Shown: piece after piece, positions 1 to 9,528 of the stretch
How the letters are laid out: each line of letters opens with the position of its first letter
Numbering within the stretch: position 1 is the first letter of the stretch
Assembly (NCBI GenBank): GCA_001870995.2
Contig: MLAV02000016.1
Coordinates: forward strand, 62,001-126,000
DNA from: Chitinophaga sp. CB10
GTDB lineage: Bacteria; Bacteroidota; Bacteroidia; Chitinophagales; Chitinophagaceae
DNA length: 64,000 nucleotides
Direction of reading: 5' to 3'
The notes under the pieces: model-generated
Database searches by the model: none
Seen by the model: only the letters and a program-made list of their open reading frames with translations
What the model was told of the DNA's origin: nothing
Position numbers and translations under genes: made by a program

Positions 1-129
1 GGATTTGGCAGCGGGTCTAAGCGTACGGTATTTGATATGCAATATACGGTTTCGTATGTGTTGCCGTTTTATAAGGTGCGCGAGCGGTATGTGCCGCCGA
101 AGGTGAAGAAGGAGGTGTCGACGAGGTAA
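1..129 (+). CDS. C-terminal end of an unidentified protein (partial)
   Basis: The frame is open from the first base to TAA at 127-129, giving the last 42 residues of a protein whose start lies outside the window. The tail alternates polar and aromatic/hydrophobic residues (FDMQYTVSYVLPFY) and then becomes basic. This could be the last strand of an outer-membrane beta-barrel or the end of an envelope assembly protein, but 42 residues do not allow a family assignment. A hairpin terminator follows at 193-213, so this is the end of its transcription unit. Confidence 0.55.
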   Translation, partial: GFGSGSKRTVFDMQYTVSYVLPFYKVRERYVPPKVKKEVSTR

Positions 130-192
130 ATGAAATAACTCCGGACCTCTTAAATTGCTGAAAAAGCCATTCACGGGATAAATTATTACAAC

Positions 193-213
193 AAAGGAGC
201 CAATGGCTCCTTT
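193..213 (+). terminator. Rho-independent terminator
   Basis: A perfect 9-bp stem (193-201 with 205-213) closes a 3-base AAT loop and is followed by ATTTTTTT. It ends the rightward unit whose coding sequence stops at 129. The leftward acetyltransferase gene stops just beyond it at 245. Confidence 0.85.
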
Positions 214-244
214 ATTTTTTTATATCCTTTATCGCCTGCATACC

Positions 245-688
245 TTACGCCTTCAGCATTTCCACATGCGGGATATTATCTTCCAGGTACATATCGCTCA
301 CGGTTTCAAAACCCAGGGAGCTGTAAAACTTTTCAAGATATTGCTGCGCGCTGATGCGGATGGGTTGCCTGCCAAACTGCCGGTAGATCTGCTGGATGGA
401 GGCTTCCATCAACTCCCGGCCTGCGCCTTTCCCCCGCGCAAATGGAGCAGTAACGACCCTGCCAATGCTCGCTTCTGCGTACTTGATGCCTTTATCAAAT
501 AAACGGGTGTAGGCAGCCAACCTGTTTTCTTCGTCGTATCCCATCAGGTGCAGGGCTTTCTGGTCCGCATAATCGAGGTCCTGGTAAGGGCAATTCTGTT
601 CAACTACAAATACTTCCACGCGAAGCTGAATTATCGCGTACAGCGCTGATGTAGTCAGCTCGTCAAATGATTTTATCTCCCAGCGCAT
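245..688 (-). CDS. elaA: ElaA-type GNAT N-acetyltransferase
   Basis: A 147-residue single-domain GNAT acetyltransferase of the ElaA type; the family transfers acetyl groups from acetyl-CoA, but the physiological acceptor is unknown. The N-terminus has the ElaA pattern (LRVEVFVVEQNCPYQDLD, residues 22-39). The acetyl-CoA pyrophosphate loop is RGKGAG at 85-90, and the C-terminal part has a YLEKFYSSLGF-like motif. The frame is open further upstream, but homology begins at the ATG at 686-688, so the 66 extra upstream residues are rejected. It is divergent from the ABC ATPase gene at 779, with 90 bp between them, and forms a one-gene unit. No cytosolic targeting signal or membrane segment is visible. 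Confidence 0.88.
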   Translation of the reverse strand: MRWEIKSFDELTTSALYAIIQLRVEVFVVEQNCPYQDLDYADQKALHLMGYDEENRLAAYTRLFDKGIKYAEASIGRVVTAPFARGKGAGRELMEASIQQIYRQFGRQPIRISAQQYLEKFYSSLGFETVSDMYLEDNIPHVEMLKA

Positions 689-778
689 AACCGTTGTTTT
701 ATTCACATAAAAATACGTGAACCTTTCAATAATCCTGTTATTTTTACCCCTGTATGCATCACTAAATAACAGATTAAC

Positions 779-2269
779 ATGGGAACCAATGCAGCCATGT
801 TCCTCTCGCTGGAACACATTACCGTCAGATATCTTGATAAAACCATCTTTTCCAATCTCTCCTGGGACATTAAGGAAAACGAACAATGGGCCATTACGGG
901 GCCAAGCGGCTCCGGCAAAACGGCGTTGCTCAATACCATACTAGGTAAGTTTAACGTCATCAACGGCGGTATCCGGTATTACTTTTATGAGCAGTACAGG
1001 CAAACGCATACCATCACCGATCCTTATTTCAATTACCGCAACCTGATAGCCTTCGTGGGGCATCATCATACCTTCAAAAACCTGTCGAACACCACTACTG
1101 ACTTTTATTACCAACAACGGTTCAACAGTATGGATGCTGATAACAGTCCTACCGTGGCCGAGCACCTGGGCATAACCGACATCCCCGCGCTGCTGGCGCC
1201 ACTGAAACTGCAACCCCTGCTGGCGAAGCGGCTGATCAAGCTCTCCAACGGGGAAACCCGCCGGGTGATGATTGCCCACGGGTTGCTGAAAAGCCCGAAG
1301 CTGCTTATGCTGGATAACCCATACATCGGCCTGGATGTACAAACCCGCAAGGACTTTACCCAAATGGTAAACGAAATTATCAAGGGCGGCACCACCGTGA
1401 TACTCACGACCTCTCCACGCGAGATACCTGCGCATATTACACATGTAATGACGCTGGAAAACGGGACTATAACGGGCAAGTACACACGCGATGAATTCCT
1501 GCAGCTCCCGCTGCCTGATGAATCGGCTGCAGACCTGCCGGTGATTGAAGCGGAAAAGATAGCATCCCTTACCAAACATATTGTTCCGCAGCAGTTCGAA
1601 GATATCATCCGCATGGAGCAGGTGAAAGTGAAGTACGGGGAAAACACCATCCTGGAAGATATTAACTGGACCGTGAAACCCAATGACAAATGGGCTTTGC
1701 TGGGGCATAACGGCGCCGGTAAATCCACCCTGCTCAGCCTTGTGAACGGGGATAACCCGCAGGCGTATGCCAATAAGCTATGGCTGTTTGACCGTAAACG
1801 CGGCAGCGGGGAAAGCATCTGGGATATCAAGAAAAAAATAGGCTTTGTTTCCCCGGAACTGCATCAGTACTTTACCGCCAGGGATAACAGCCTGCAGGTA
1901 GTATGCTCCGGGTTTTCCGATATTATAGGCAGCACCAGGCCAGCCACGGAGGAGCAGAAAGCCATTGCCGCCAGCTGGCTGGATATACTGGGCGTGGGCC
2001 ATACGGCTTCCCAACCTTTCAAACAAATACCGGAAAGCAACCAGCGACTGGTATTGCTGGCGCGGGCGCTGGTAAAGAATCCGCCGTTGCTGATCTTCGA
2101 TGAACCCTGCCAGGGGCTGGACCTGCAACAGAAAAACCATTTCAAGAAAGTGATAGAAGAGCTGTGCGAACATATGCCCGTTACGCTGATCTATGTGACG
2201 CATTATGAAGAGGAACTGCCTTCCTGCGTGAATAAATTCCTGCGGCTGGAAAGGGGGCACATGATATAA
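779..2269 (+). CDS. Tandem ABC ATPase, ModF/PhrA-like
   Basis: A 496-residue protein with two complete ABC nucleotide-binding domains in one chain and no membrane segments. Domain 1 has Walker A GPSGSGKT (41-48), a signature-like LSNGETRR and Walker B LLMLDNPYIGLD. Domain 2 has Walker A GHNGAGKS (309-316) and Walker B LLIFDEPCQGLD, but its signature is degenerate (PESNQR). Length and layout match E. coli ModF (PhrA), a soluble tandem ATPase linked to molybdate uptake whose role is poorly known. No permease or binding-protein gene is adjacent, so it may act with a distant transporter or as a non-transport ATPase. The start could be the ATG at 779 or the one at 797; the latter removes six residues before the ABC fold begins. 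Confidence 0.85.
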   Translation: MGTNAAMFLSLEHITVRYLDKTIFSNLSWDIKENEQWAITGPSGSGKTALLNTILGKFNVINGGIRYYFYEQYRQTHTITDPYFNYRNLIAFVGHHHTFKNLSNTTTDFYYQQRFNSMDADNSPTVAEHLGITDIPALLAPLKLQPLLAKRLIKLSNGETRRVMIAHGLLKSPKLLMLDNPYIGLDVQTRKDFTQMVNEIIKGGTTVILTTSPREIPAHITHVMTLENGTITGKYTRDEFLQLPLPDESAADLPVIEAEKIASLTKHIVPQQFEDIIRMEQVKVKYGENTILEDINWTVKPNDKWALLGHNGAGKSTLLSLVNGDNPQAYANKLWLFDRKRGSGESIWDIKKKIGFVSPELHQYFTARDNSLQVVCSGFSDIIGSTRPATEEQKAIAASWLDILGVGHTASQPFKQIPESNQRLVLLARALVKNPPLLIFDEPCQGLDLQQKNHFKKVIEELCEHMPVTLIYVTHYEEELPSCVNKFLRLERGHMI

Positions 2270-2310
2270 TCTGTATATTCGCACCAGTTAATCACCATAA
2301 TCCTTTACTG

Positions 2311-5300
2311 ATGTACCCAAAAATACGTCATGCTGTTTTAGCATCCCTATTTTGTGTAGCATTTGTATGCCTGTATAGTGCATGTAGAACTACTAAGAAA
2401 GAACCCAGTGTCGCCTTTGCGAAATACATCGAAGCCTATACGGCGGGGATTATTTCAAAACAAAGCGCTATCCGCGTTCACCTGGCCGGACAAGCCAATG
2501 TTACCCACACGCAAAACGAACCTGTAGATAAGCAGGTATTCGAATTTTCGCCATCCATCAAGGGAAAAACCTACTGGATCGACGCTACCACCATCGAGTT
2601 CAGGCCGGATGAAAACCTGGAACCGGGCAAGCAGTACAACGCGAAGTTCCTGCTGAGCAAAGTGATGGACGTACCGGCGGACCTTAAAACGTTTGAATTC
2701 AGTTTTAAAGTAATCCAGCCTTCTTTTACAGTTGAAATGAACGGCCTCCGCGCGGCGGACAACTCCTCGCTGGACAGGATGTCCTTTTCGGGCAGCCTGT
2801 TTACCGCGGATGCGGAGCAACCCCAGGCTATCGAGAAGATCCTCACTGCCACCTACCAGGGCAAAAAACTGCCTGTCACGTGGGAGCATAACGCTGCGGA
2901 ACATACGTCTAAATACACCATCAACAATATCCAGCGCAACAACAGCGCCACCAGCCTGACGCTCACCTGGAGCGGCGCGCCGCTGAAGGTGGACAAGGAA
3001 GGGAAGGAAACCATAGAAGTGCCCGCCGTTGGAGATTTTAAGGTGTTAAACACCAAAGCCATGTCCGACCCGGAGCAGCACCTGCTCGTACAGTTCTCCG
3101 ACCCGGTCAGCATGGCGCAGTCGCTGGAAGGGCTGATCAGCATCAGCGGCCAGAGCGACCTCCGGTACAGCATCGACGGCAGCGAGGTAAAAGTCTATGC
3201 GCCGAACCGGCTGGAAGGTAACTACAGCGTGGTGATCAACGAAGGTATCCTCAACATCACGGATAAACGACTGGCAAAGAATTACAGCGCCAACGTGAAC
3301 TTCGAGAACACCCTGCCATCTGTCACCATTCCCGGGAAAGGCGTGATACTGCCGGAAAGCAACAAAATGGTGATGCCTTTTGAAGCGGTGAACCTGAAAG
3401 CGGTAGATGTAAGCATCATTAAAATCTATGAGAACAACATCCCGCAATACCTGCAACAGAATGACCTGAACGGCTCCCAGGAGCTGCGCAGGGTAGGTAA
3501 GCCGGTAGTGCAAAAAACCATCCGCCTGGATAACGATAAGTCCCTGAACCTCCACAAGAAAAACCGTTTCTTCCTGGACCTTGATCAGCTGATTAAAACA
3601 GAGCCGGGCGCTATTTACCGTATTACCATCGGCTTCCGTAAGGATTACGCGCTCACGGCCTGCGCTGCCGGCAATACCGCCTCCTCCGGCACAGCTGAAG
3701 AAGGCGACGAGTATGAAGGCGATTACAACTACTACTCCGACAATGCCGGTGTGGATGAAGATGATGAGTTCTGGGGCAATTATGATTCCTATTATCCAAT
3801 GGGCTTCCGCTGGGACGAGCGGGATAACCCTTGTTCCAATTCCTATTACAATAAAGACAGGTGGGCTTCCCGCAACGTGATGTCGTCCAACATCGGGCTG
3901 ACGGCCAAACGCGGTAACGACAACAGCATGGTTGTAGCCGTGACGGACATCCGGGATACCAAGCCCCTCATGGCTGTAGAACTGGAACTGCTCGACTTCC
4001 AGAACCAGGTAATCTTCAAAACCAAAAGCGATGGGGATGGCATGGCCACTTTTGACCTCAAACGCAAACCATACCTGCTCATTGCCAAAAAAGGTTCCGA
4101 ACGCGGCTACCTGAAGCTGGACGATGGCAGCTCCCTGCCGCTCAGTCGCTTCGATGTGAAAGGCGAGGAAGTACAGCAGGGCATTAAAGGCTTCCTGTAC
4201 GGAGAGCGTGGCGTATGGCGCCCCGGCGACTCCATCTACCTCACCTTCATCCTGGAAGACAAGGATAAGAAGCTGCCGGCTGATATGCCGGTGACCCTGG
4301 AACTCTATAATCCGAAAGGGCAGCTGTATAAACGCATCAACGCCAACAACAGCCTGAATGGCTTCTATAACTTCGCTACCGCTACCGAGCCGGAAGACAT
4401 TACCGGCAGCTGGCTCGCCAAAGTAAAAGTGGGCGGCGCCACCTTTACGAAGAATGTGCGCATTGAAACGGTGAAGCCCAACCGCCTGAAAATTAAAATG
4501 GACTTCCCGGGCAACTCCCTGTCCAAATCCGGCACCCAGGGCACGCTGACGGCCATGTGGCTGTTTGGCGCTACCGCGCAACACCTGAAGGCCAAGGTAG
4601 ACGTAAATCTCACCCAGCAAAAAACCGCCTTTAAAGGCTTCCAGGACTATAGTTTCGATGATCCTGTCACCCGCTTTGAGGCAGAAAATAAAACCATTTT
4701 TGAAGGCAGCCTGGGCGATAACGGCAGCGCGCCGGTAACCGCCAACATCCCGCTGGGCAAGCCGGCGCCGGGACAGCTGAAAGCGAACTTTGAAGTAAAG
4801 GTATTTGAGCCGGGAGGCGATTTCAGTATCGATAACTTCTCCCTGCCGTATAACCCGTACACTTCCTATGTAGGATTGCGCGTGCCGCAGGGCGACCGTA
4901 CCACGGGCATGCTGCTCACGGACAGGGCCCACCCGGTAGACCTGGTAAGCGTGGACGACCAGGGCCGCCTGCTCTCCGGCTCCAGGGAGGTACAGGTAGA
5001 ACTGTATAAAGTGCGCTGGAGATGGTGGTGGGATGGCGGCGATGCCGACGACTACTCCAACTTTACGCAGGACAGCTATAACCAGCTGCTGGAAAAAACC
5101 GTTGTCACCCTCCGCAATGGTAAAGGCCAGTGGAACCTAAGGGTGAACGAACCGGAATGGGGCCGTTTCCTCATCCGCGTGAAAGACCTGGAGAGCGGCC
5201 ATACCGCCGGTAAATCCGTTTATATCGATTACCCGGGATGGGCAGAGCGCATGCAGAAGGAAAACCCTGCAGAGGCCTCCATGCTGGTGTTTACCTCCGA

Positions 5301-7893
5301 TAAAACCAGTTACAAAACCGGGGAGGACATTACCCTTACCATCCCCAGCAGCGAAGGCGGCAGGGGCTTGATCAGCATTGAAAGCGGCAGCAGGGTGCTG
5401 CAAACGGAATGGATCAATACCAAGAAAGGACAGACTATCTATAAATTCAAGGCCGCCAAAAACATGGCGCCTAATATATACGTAAACGTTAGTTTGCTGC
5501 AACCGCATGCGCAGACCCTTAACGACCTTCCCATCCGCATGTACGGTACTATCCCGATCCTGGTGGAAGATCCGCAGACGATCCTGAAACCGGTCATCGC
5601 GATGCCGGAAAAGCTGAAGCCGGAATCCGAAGCCAACATCACCGTGAGCGAGGCAAGCGGCAAAGCCATGACGTACACCATTGCTATTGTGGACGAAGGC
5701 CTGCTGGACCTTACCCGGTTCAAAACCCCGGACCCGCACAGCGCCTTCTATGCGCGTGAAGCGCTGGGCGTACGTACCTGGGACCTGTTTGATTACGTAA
5801 TAGGCGCCTGGGGCGTGGATATGGACCGCATCCTCAGCATCGGCGGGGACGAAGGTTTGAACCGCAATGCCGGCGCTGCAAAAGCAAACCGCTTTAAGCC
5901 GGTGGTAAAATACATGGGACCATTCTACCTGAAATCAGGCCAGAAGCAAACCCACAAATTCAAATTACCGCCATACATCGGCTCCGTGAAAGCGATGGTG
6001 GTAGCCGGCCAGGACGGCGCATACGGCCAGGCGGAAAAAACCGTGGCCGTGAAGAAACCGCTGATGGTACTGACTTCTGCGCCCCGCGTACTCGGCCCAT
6101 CCGAAACCATGCAGCTGCCGGTAACCGTCTTTGGTCTTGAGCCAACGGTGAAAACAGCTACCGTTACACTCAGCACCAATCCGTTGCTGGAAGTGGTAGG
6201 CGAGCGTACGAAAACAGTTAGCTTCCCGATGCCGGGCGAGCAGATTGTGTATTTTGATGTGAAGGTAAGACCGCAGGCAGGCGTGGCGAAAATCAAAGTG
6301 CTGGCCGCCAGCGGCCGCGAACAGGCGGAAGACAATATAGAATTGCAGGTAAGAAACCCGAATCCGTTTATTACTAACGTAGAAGAATATACGCTGGAAG
6401 GCAGCAAAGGATGGACTGCCAACTATACGCCGGTGGGCATGGCGGGCACCAATACCGCTGTATTGGAAGTATCTGCCATTCCATCGCTGAACCTGGGCAA
6501 GCGCCTGCAATTCCTCATTAGTTATCCGCATGGATGTATAGAACAAACTACCTCCGGCGTGTTCCCGCAACTGGTGTTGAACCAGCTGATGGACCTGAAG
6601 GAATCCCAGATAGCGGAGATTGACCGCAACGTAAAAGCCGGTATCAACAGGCTGCGCGGCTTCCAAACCTCCGACGGCGGATTTGCCTACTGGCCTGGCG
6701 GCGCTACTGCGGACGAATGGGGCACCAACTACGGTGGCCACTTCCTCGTGGAAGCGCAGGCAAGAGGTTATACCCTTCCTGCCGGCCTGCTGGATCAATG
6801 GAAGAAATACCAGCGTAATAAGGCCAATACCTGGGCGCCGAATACCACCAACTTCTACGGCGGCGACCTGACGCAGGCTTACCGCCTGTACCTGCTGGCG
6901 CTGGCCAAAGTGCCGGAGCTGGGCGCGATGAACAGGCTCAAAGAGTTCCGCTATATATCCGCACCGGCCAAATGGCGGCTGGCGGCAGCCTATAAACTCG
7001 CCGGGCAACCGGAAGTAGCCAACAGCCTGGTGGCTGGCCTCACCACTGATGTGAAAGCCTATAACCAGCTGGGCGGTACCTTCGGCTCCGACCTGCGCGA
7101 TAAAGCCATGATCCTGGAAACAGAGGCCATTCTGGGGCAAACGGCCAAAGCCAATGCCCTCACCAGGGAAATAGCCATTAAGCTCTCCCAGAACGATGCC
7201 TGGTACAGTACGCAAACAACGGCTTACTCCCTGATTGCGATTGCCAGGTTCACCGGCACTAATAAAGGCGGCAGCAAAATGAATTTCAGTTATGCCGTCA
7301 ACGGCGCGAAAGCTACCGTCAACAGCAAATCCGTGGTATCGCAGATTCCGCTGAACGCCAATACCGCCGGCACGATCACCATCAACAACAGCGGCAGCAA
7401 TACGCTGTATGTAAGAGTGATATCCCGCGGCCAGCCGGAATCCGGCACTGAGCCTGCCGCCAGCAACAATCCTGACATCCTGGATATGCAGGTGCGCTAC
7501 CTGACCCGTGGCGGGCAGCCGCTCGACCCAACGAGCCTGCGCCAGGGCGAGGACTTCGTAGCCTCCGTGACTATACGAAACCCGGGCAAGCGCGGATACT
7601 ACGAACAGATGGCGCTGTCGCAGATATTCCCATCCGGCTGGGAAATCCTCAATACCCGGTTGATGGGTAACGACAGTGCGAACCAATCTTCCCCGGCTAC
7701 GTATATGGATATACGGGACGACAGGGTGTACACCTACTTCAATGTGGAAGAAAACCGGTCCCGCACCTACAACGTATTGCTCAACGCGGCCTATCTCGGC
7801 AGGTTCTATCTGCCGGCTACCAGCTGCGAGGCCATGTACGACAATACCATCAGCGCCTTTACCCCGGGTAAATGGGTAGAAGTGAAGAAGTAA
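2311..7893 (+). CDS. Alpha-2-macroglobulin family lipoprotein
   Basis: A very large (1860-residue) bacterial alpha-2-macroglobulin. These envelope proteins trap foreign proteases: cleavage of a bait region activates a thioester that binds the attacker covalently. The N-terminus is a signal peptide ending in LYSAC, so Cys25 is probably lipidated. Repeated MG-type beta domains fill the first two thirds. The thioester is present as PHGCIEQ with Cys1409 (codon 6535-6537), matching the CxEQ form of the YfhM class, followed by a helical thioester domain (GGFAYWPGG). Two unusual inserts occur: an acidic, Tyr-rich stretch at about 451-515 and a Trp/Asp-rich one near 904-925. The usual partner, PBP1C, is about 11 kb downstream. 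A hairpin terminator follows directly. Confidence 0.93.
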   Translation: MYPKIRHAVLASLFCVAFVCLYSACRTTKKEPSVAFAKYIEAYTAGIISKQSAIRVHLAGQANVTHTQNEPVDKQVFEFSPSIKGKTYWIDATTIEFRPDENLEPGKQYNAKFLLSKVMDVPADLKTFEFSFKVIQPSFTVEMNGLRAADNSSLDRMSFSGSLFTADAEQPQAIEKILTATYQGKKLPVTWEHNAAEHTSKYTINNIQRNNSATSLTLTWSGAPLKVDKEGKETIEVPAVGDFKVLNTKAMSDPEQHLLVQFSDPVSMAQSLEGLISISGQSDLRYSIDGSEVKVYAPNRLEGNYSVVINEGILNITDKRLAKNYSANVNFENTLPSVTIPGKGVILPESNKMVMPFEAVNLKAVDVSIIKIYENNIPQYLQQNDLNGSQELRRVGKPVVQKTIRLDNDKSLNLHKKNRFFLDLDQLIKTEPGAIYRITIGFRKDYALTACAAGNTASSGTAEEGDEYEGDYNYYSDNAGVDEDDEFWGNYDSYYPMGFRWDERDNPCSNSYYNKDRWASRNVMSSNIGLTAKRGNDNSMVVAVTDIRDTKPLMAVELELLDFQNQVIFKTKSDGDGMATFDLKRKPYLLIAKKGSERGYLKLDDGSSLPLSRFDVKGEEVQQGIKGFLYGERGVWRPGDSIYLTFILEDKDKKLPADMPVTLELYNPKGQLYKRINANNSLNGFYNFATATEPEDITGSWLAKVKVGGATFTKNVRIETVKPNRLKIKMDFPGNSLSKSGTQGTLTAMWLFGATAQHLKAKVDVNLTQQKTAFKGFQDYSFDDPVTRFEAENKTIFEGSLGDNGSAPVTANIPLGKPAPGQLKANFEVKVFEPGGDFSIDNFSLPYNPYTSYVGLRVPQGDRTTGMLLTDRAHPVDLVSVDDQGRLLSGSREVQVELYKVRWRWWWDGGDADDYSNFTQDSYNQLLEKTVVTLRNGKGQWNLRVNEPEWGRFLIRVKDLESGHTAGKSVYIDYPGWAERMQKENPAEASMLVFTSDKTSYKTGEDITLTIPSSEGGRGLISIESGSRVLQTEWINTKKGQTIYKFKAAKNMAPNIYVNVSLLQPHAQTLNDLPIRMYGTIPILVEDPQTILKPVIAMPEKLKPESEANITVSEASGKAMTYTIAIVDEGLLDLTRFKTPDPHSAFYAREALGVRTWDLFDYVIGAWGVDMDRILSIGGDEGLNRNAGAAKANRFKPVVKYMGPFYLKSGQKQTHKFKLPPYIGSVKAMVVAGQDGAYGQAEKTVAVKKPLMVLTSAPRVLGPSETMQLPVTVFGLEPTVKTATVTLSTNPLLEVVGERTKTVSFPMPGEQIVYFDVKVRPQAGVAKIKVLAASGREQAEDNIELQVRNPNPFITNVEEYTLEGSKGWTANYTPVGMAGTNTAVLEVSAIPSLNLGKRLQFLISYPHGCIEQTTSGVFPQLVLNQLMDLKESQIAEIDRNVKAGINRLRGFQTSDGGFAYWPGGATADEWGTNYGGHFLVEAQARGYTLPAGLLDQWKKYQRNKANTWAPNTTNFYGGDLTQAYRLYLLALAKVPELGAMNRLKEFRYISAPAKWRLAAAYKLAGQPEVANSLVAGLTTDVKAYNQLGGTFGSDLRDKAMILETEAILGQTAKANALTREIAIKLSQNDAWYSTQTTAYSLIAIARFTGTNKGGSKMNFSYAVNGAKATVNSKSVVSQIPLNANTAGTITINNSGSNTLYVRVISRGQPESGTEPAASNNPDILDMQVRYLTRGGQPLDPTSLRQGEDFVASVTIRNPGKRGYYEQMALSQIFPSGWEILNTRLMGNDSANQSSPATYMDIRDDRVYTYFNVEENRSRTYNVLLNAAYLGRFYLPATSCEAMYDNTISAFTPGKWVEVKK

Positions 7894-7919
7894 GTAAACA
7901 CAAAATCCCTCTCATACAA

Positions 7920-7948
7920 AAAGGGTGTTCCGTAACGGAACACCCTTT
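7920..7948. terminator. Bidirectional hairpin terminator
   Basis: A perfect 13-bp inverted repeat (7920-7932 with 7936-7948) with a TAA loop is flanked by A-rich sequence on the left and TTGTTTTAT on the right. It lies between the convergent ends of the macroglobulin gene (7893) and the susD-like gene (7973), so it can serve both strands. Confidence 0.88.
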
Positions 7949-7972
7949 GTTTTATCTGCACAGTGTTAAAGC

Positions 7973-9514
7973 CTATTTCAGTAACCACATTACATTATTA
8001 GGATCGTCGTTACCGCCAAACTGTGTGTTCAGCGCGTTTGTAACATTCTCTGAATTGTAATCCAGTTCTTTCTGCGGATACATCCATCTCAGCGGCATAG
8101 CAGCAGGCGGCGTATTCAGGTTGGTGCTGGTATTTAAAGTAAATACCGGGTAGCCTGTACGCCTGTTTTCGTACCATGCAGTGAAGTCGGAGTTCTGGAA
8201 GAAACCTGCAATGTATTTCTGTGTAATGATCTGTTTGATCTGGTTTTCGGTGGAACCAGTTAACGCTACGGTAGCAGGGAATGCATTGATATACGCATCA
8301 TCCATCACCATACCGTGCGCATACGAAGCCGGTACATATTTCAGGAAGAAATTCATGTGGCTCTTAATCCCGTTGGCATAGTAGGTTTGCGCATCCGTGC
8401 CGGAAATCCAGCCACGCACTGTGGCCTCCGCGAGGATGAACTGTACATCCCAGTAGTTCAGCAGTCCTACCGGTTCCGCATTATACATTTGCTCGTACCG
8501 CTTGTTCACCGGGCAATAATTACCTGCGCTTTTGCGGGAAACGATAGAAGCCATTTCATCCGCCGGATCGATGCCCAGGTAGGCGGTGTAATCGCTGGCG
8601 GCCTTACCTGCTTTGATTTGCGCAGGGGAAGGCTCCGCCATGTAGAACAGGCGTTTATCCCCGGTGGCTTTCATCGGATCCAGCAGGTAGTTGGATAGTA
8701 CCGGGTAGTCAAGGAAAGAGTTGGTTTGCGCCGGCGTGTTGCTCCACGGATAGCAGTACCCGGCGGAAGCCGTGTAGGTAACGGCGAAGTTATCATTGAA
8801 ATCGCGCATCAGCGGGCGGGCGGCCACCGTTTTAAAACGGTTGATCACATCCAGGTCAGCGTCGCCGGTTTTCTTGTACAGGTTTATCAGCACATAGAGC
8901 TGGAAGCTGTTGGCCAGCCTTCTCCACTTATCCACATTACCCTGGTAAATGAAGTCGCCGGTAAAGTTGGTACCTTTCGCCAGCAGGGAATCTGCCTGGT
9001 CCAGCTCTTTCAGGATGCCCAGGAATACGTCTTTCTGCGTATCGTATTTCGCTTTAATTACGCCACTGGCGCCCTGTATAGCATTTGCATAAGGGATATC
9101 GCCCACCTGCATGGTAGTTTGGAAAAACTGCCAGGCGCGGATGAAATGCCCGAAGCCTTCGAAAGTAATCTTCTGCTCCGGCGTGGCAGCATTTTTAATC
9201 ATTGGCTCTACGTCCCGCAGGACGAGGAGGCGCGCAAAGTCGACCCGGGTCAGTTTATTATACTGGTAATCGCTCACCAGCTCCGTCCAGCCGATGTATT
9301 TACCGAGGGTAAAAGGTTGGCGGAAGCCCGTTCCCTGGGAGATATCCTTAGAGGTGACGGACGTAAGGATGTTGGTAGCCAGCCATTCTGAAGAAGCCTG
9401 CGTAGGCTTGTCAGGGTTGGTGTTGATAGCATCGAATTTTTTGGTGCAGCTGCTGAGGCTGAAGCCAGCCACAAGCGTAGCGATAACCGATATTTTAGAA
9501 ATATGCTTAGTCAT
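7973..9514 (-). CDS. SusD/RagB-family outer-membrane lipoprotein
   Basis: A 513-residue SusD-like lipoprotein, the surface lid that captures glycans or peptides for the SusC channel. The signal peptide ends in LSSC with Cys23 as the lipidation site, followed by the usual TKKFDAINTNPDKPT start of SusD-like (SusD-like_2) proteins. A helical TPR-type core with aromatic-rich segments follows, and the C-terminus has the family pattern RRTGYPVF...PLRWMYPQKELDYN. It starts 14 bases after the end of the susC-like gene on the same strand, so the two form one transcript. The substrate cannot be read from the sequence, but a GH3 glycosidase encoded nearby suggests a beta-glucan or beta-oligosaccharide. 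Confidence 0.95.
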   Translation of the reverse strand: MTKHISKISVIATLVAGFSLSSCTKKFDAINTNPDKPTQASSEWLATNILTSVTSKDISQGTGFRQPFTLGKYIGWTELVSDYQYNKLTRVDFARLLVLRDVEPMIKNAATPEQKITFEGFGHFIRAWQFFQTTMQVGDIPYANAIQGASGVIKAKYDTQKDVFLGILKELDQADSLLAKGTNFTGDFIYQGNVDKWRRLANSFQLYVLINLYKKTGDADLDVINRFKTVAARPLMRDFNDNFAVTYTASAGYCYPWSNTPAQTNSFLDYPVLSNYLLDPMKATGDKRLFYMAEPSPAQIKAGKAASDYTAYLGIDPADEMASIVSRKSAGNYCPVNKRYEQMYNAEPVGLLNYWDVQFILAEATVRGWISGTDAQTYYANGIKSHMNFFLKYVPASYAHGMVMDDAYINAFPATVALTGSTENQIKQIITQKYIAGFFQNSDFTAWYENRRTGYPVFTLNTSTNLNTPPAAMPLRWMYPQKELDYNSENVTNALNTQFGGNDDPNNVMWLLK

Positions 9515-9528
9515 GATGTTATTATTTT

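Noticed and set aside
245..886. ElaA gene starting at 886
   Set aside because: The extra 66 N-terminal residues overlap the ABC ATPase start and do not fit the family; ATG at 688 is the natural start.
3046..4932. Long minus-strand open frame of 628 codons inside the macroglobulin gene
   Set aside because: It is a reverse-frame shadow of a GC-biased gene; the translation is rich in His, Arg and Gly and has no family features. The same applies to the minus-strand frame at 5965-7686.
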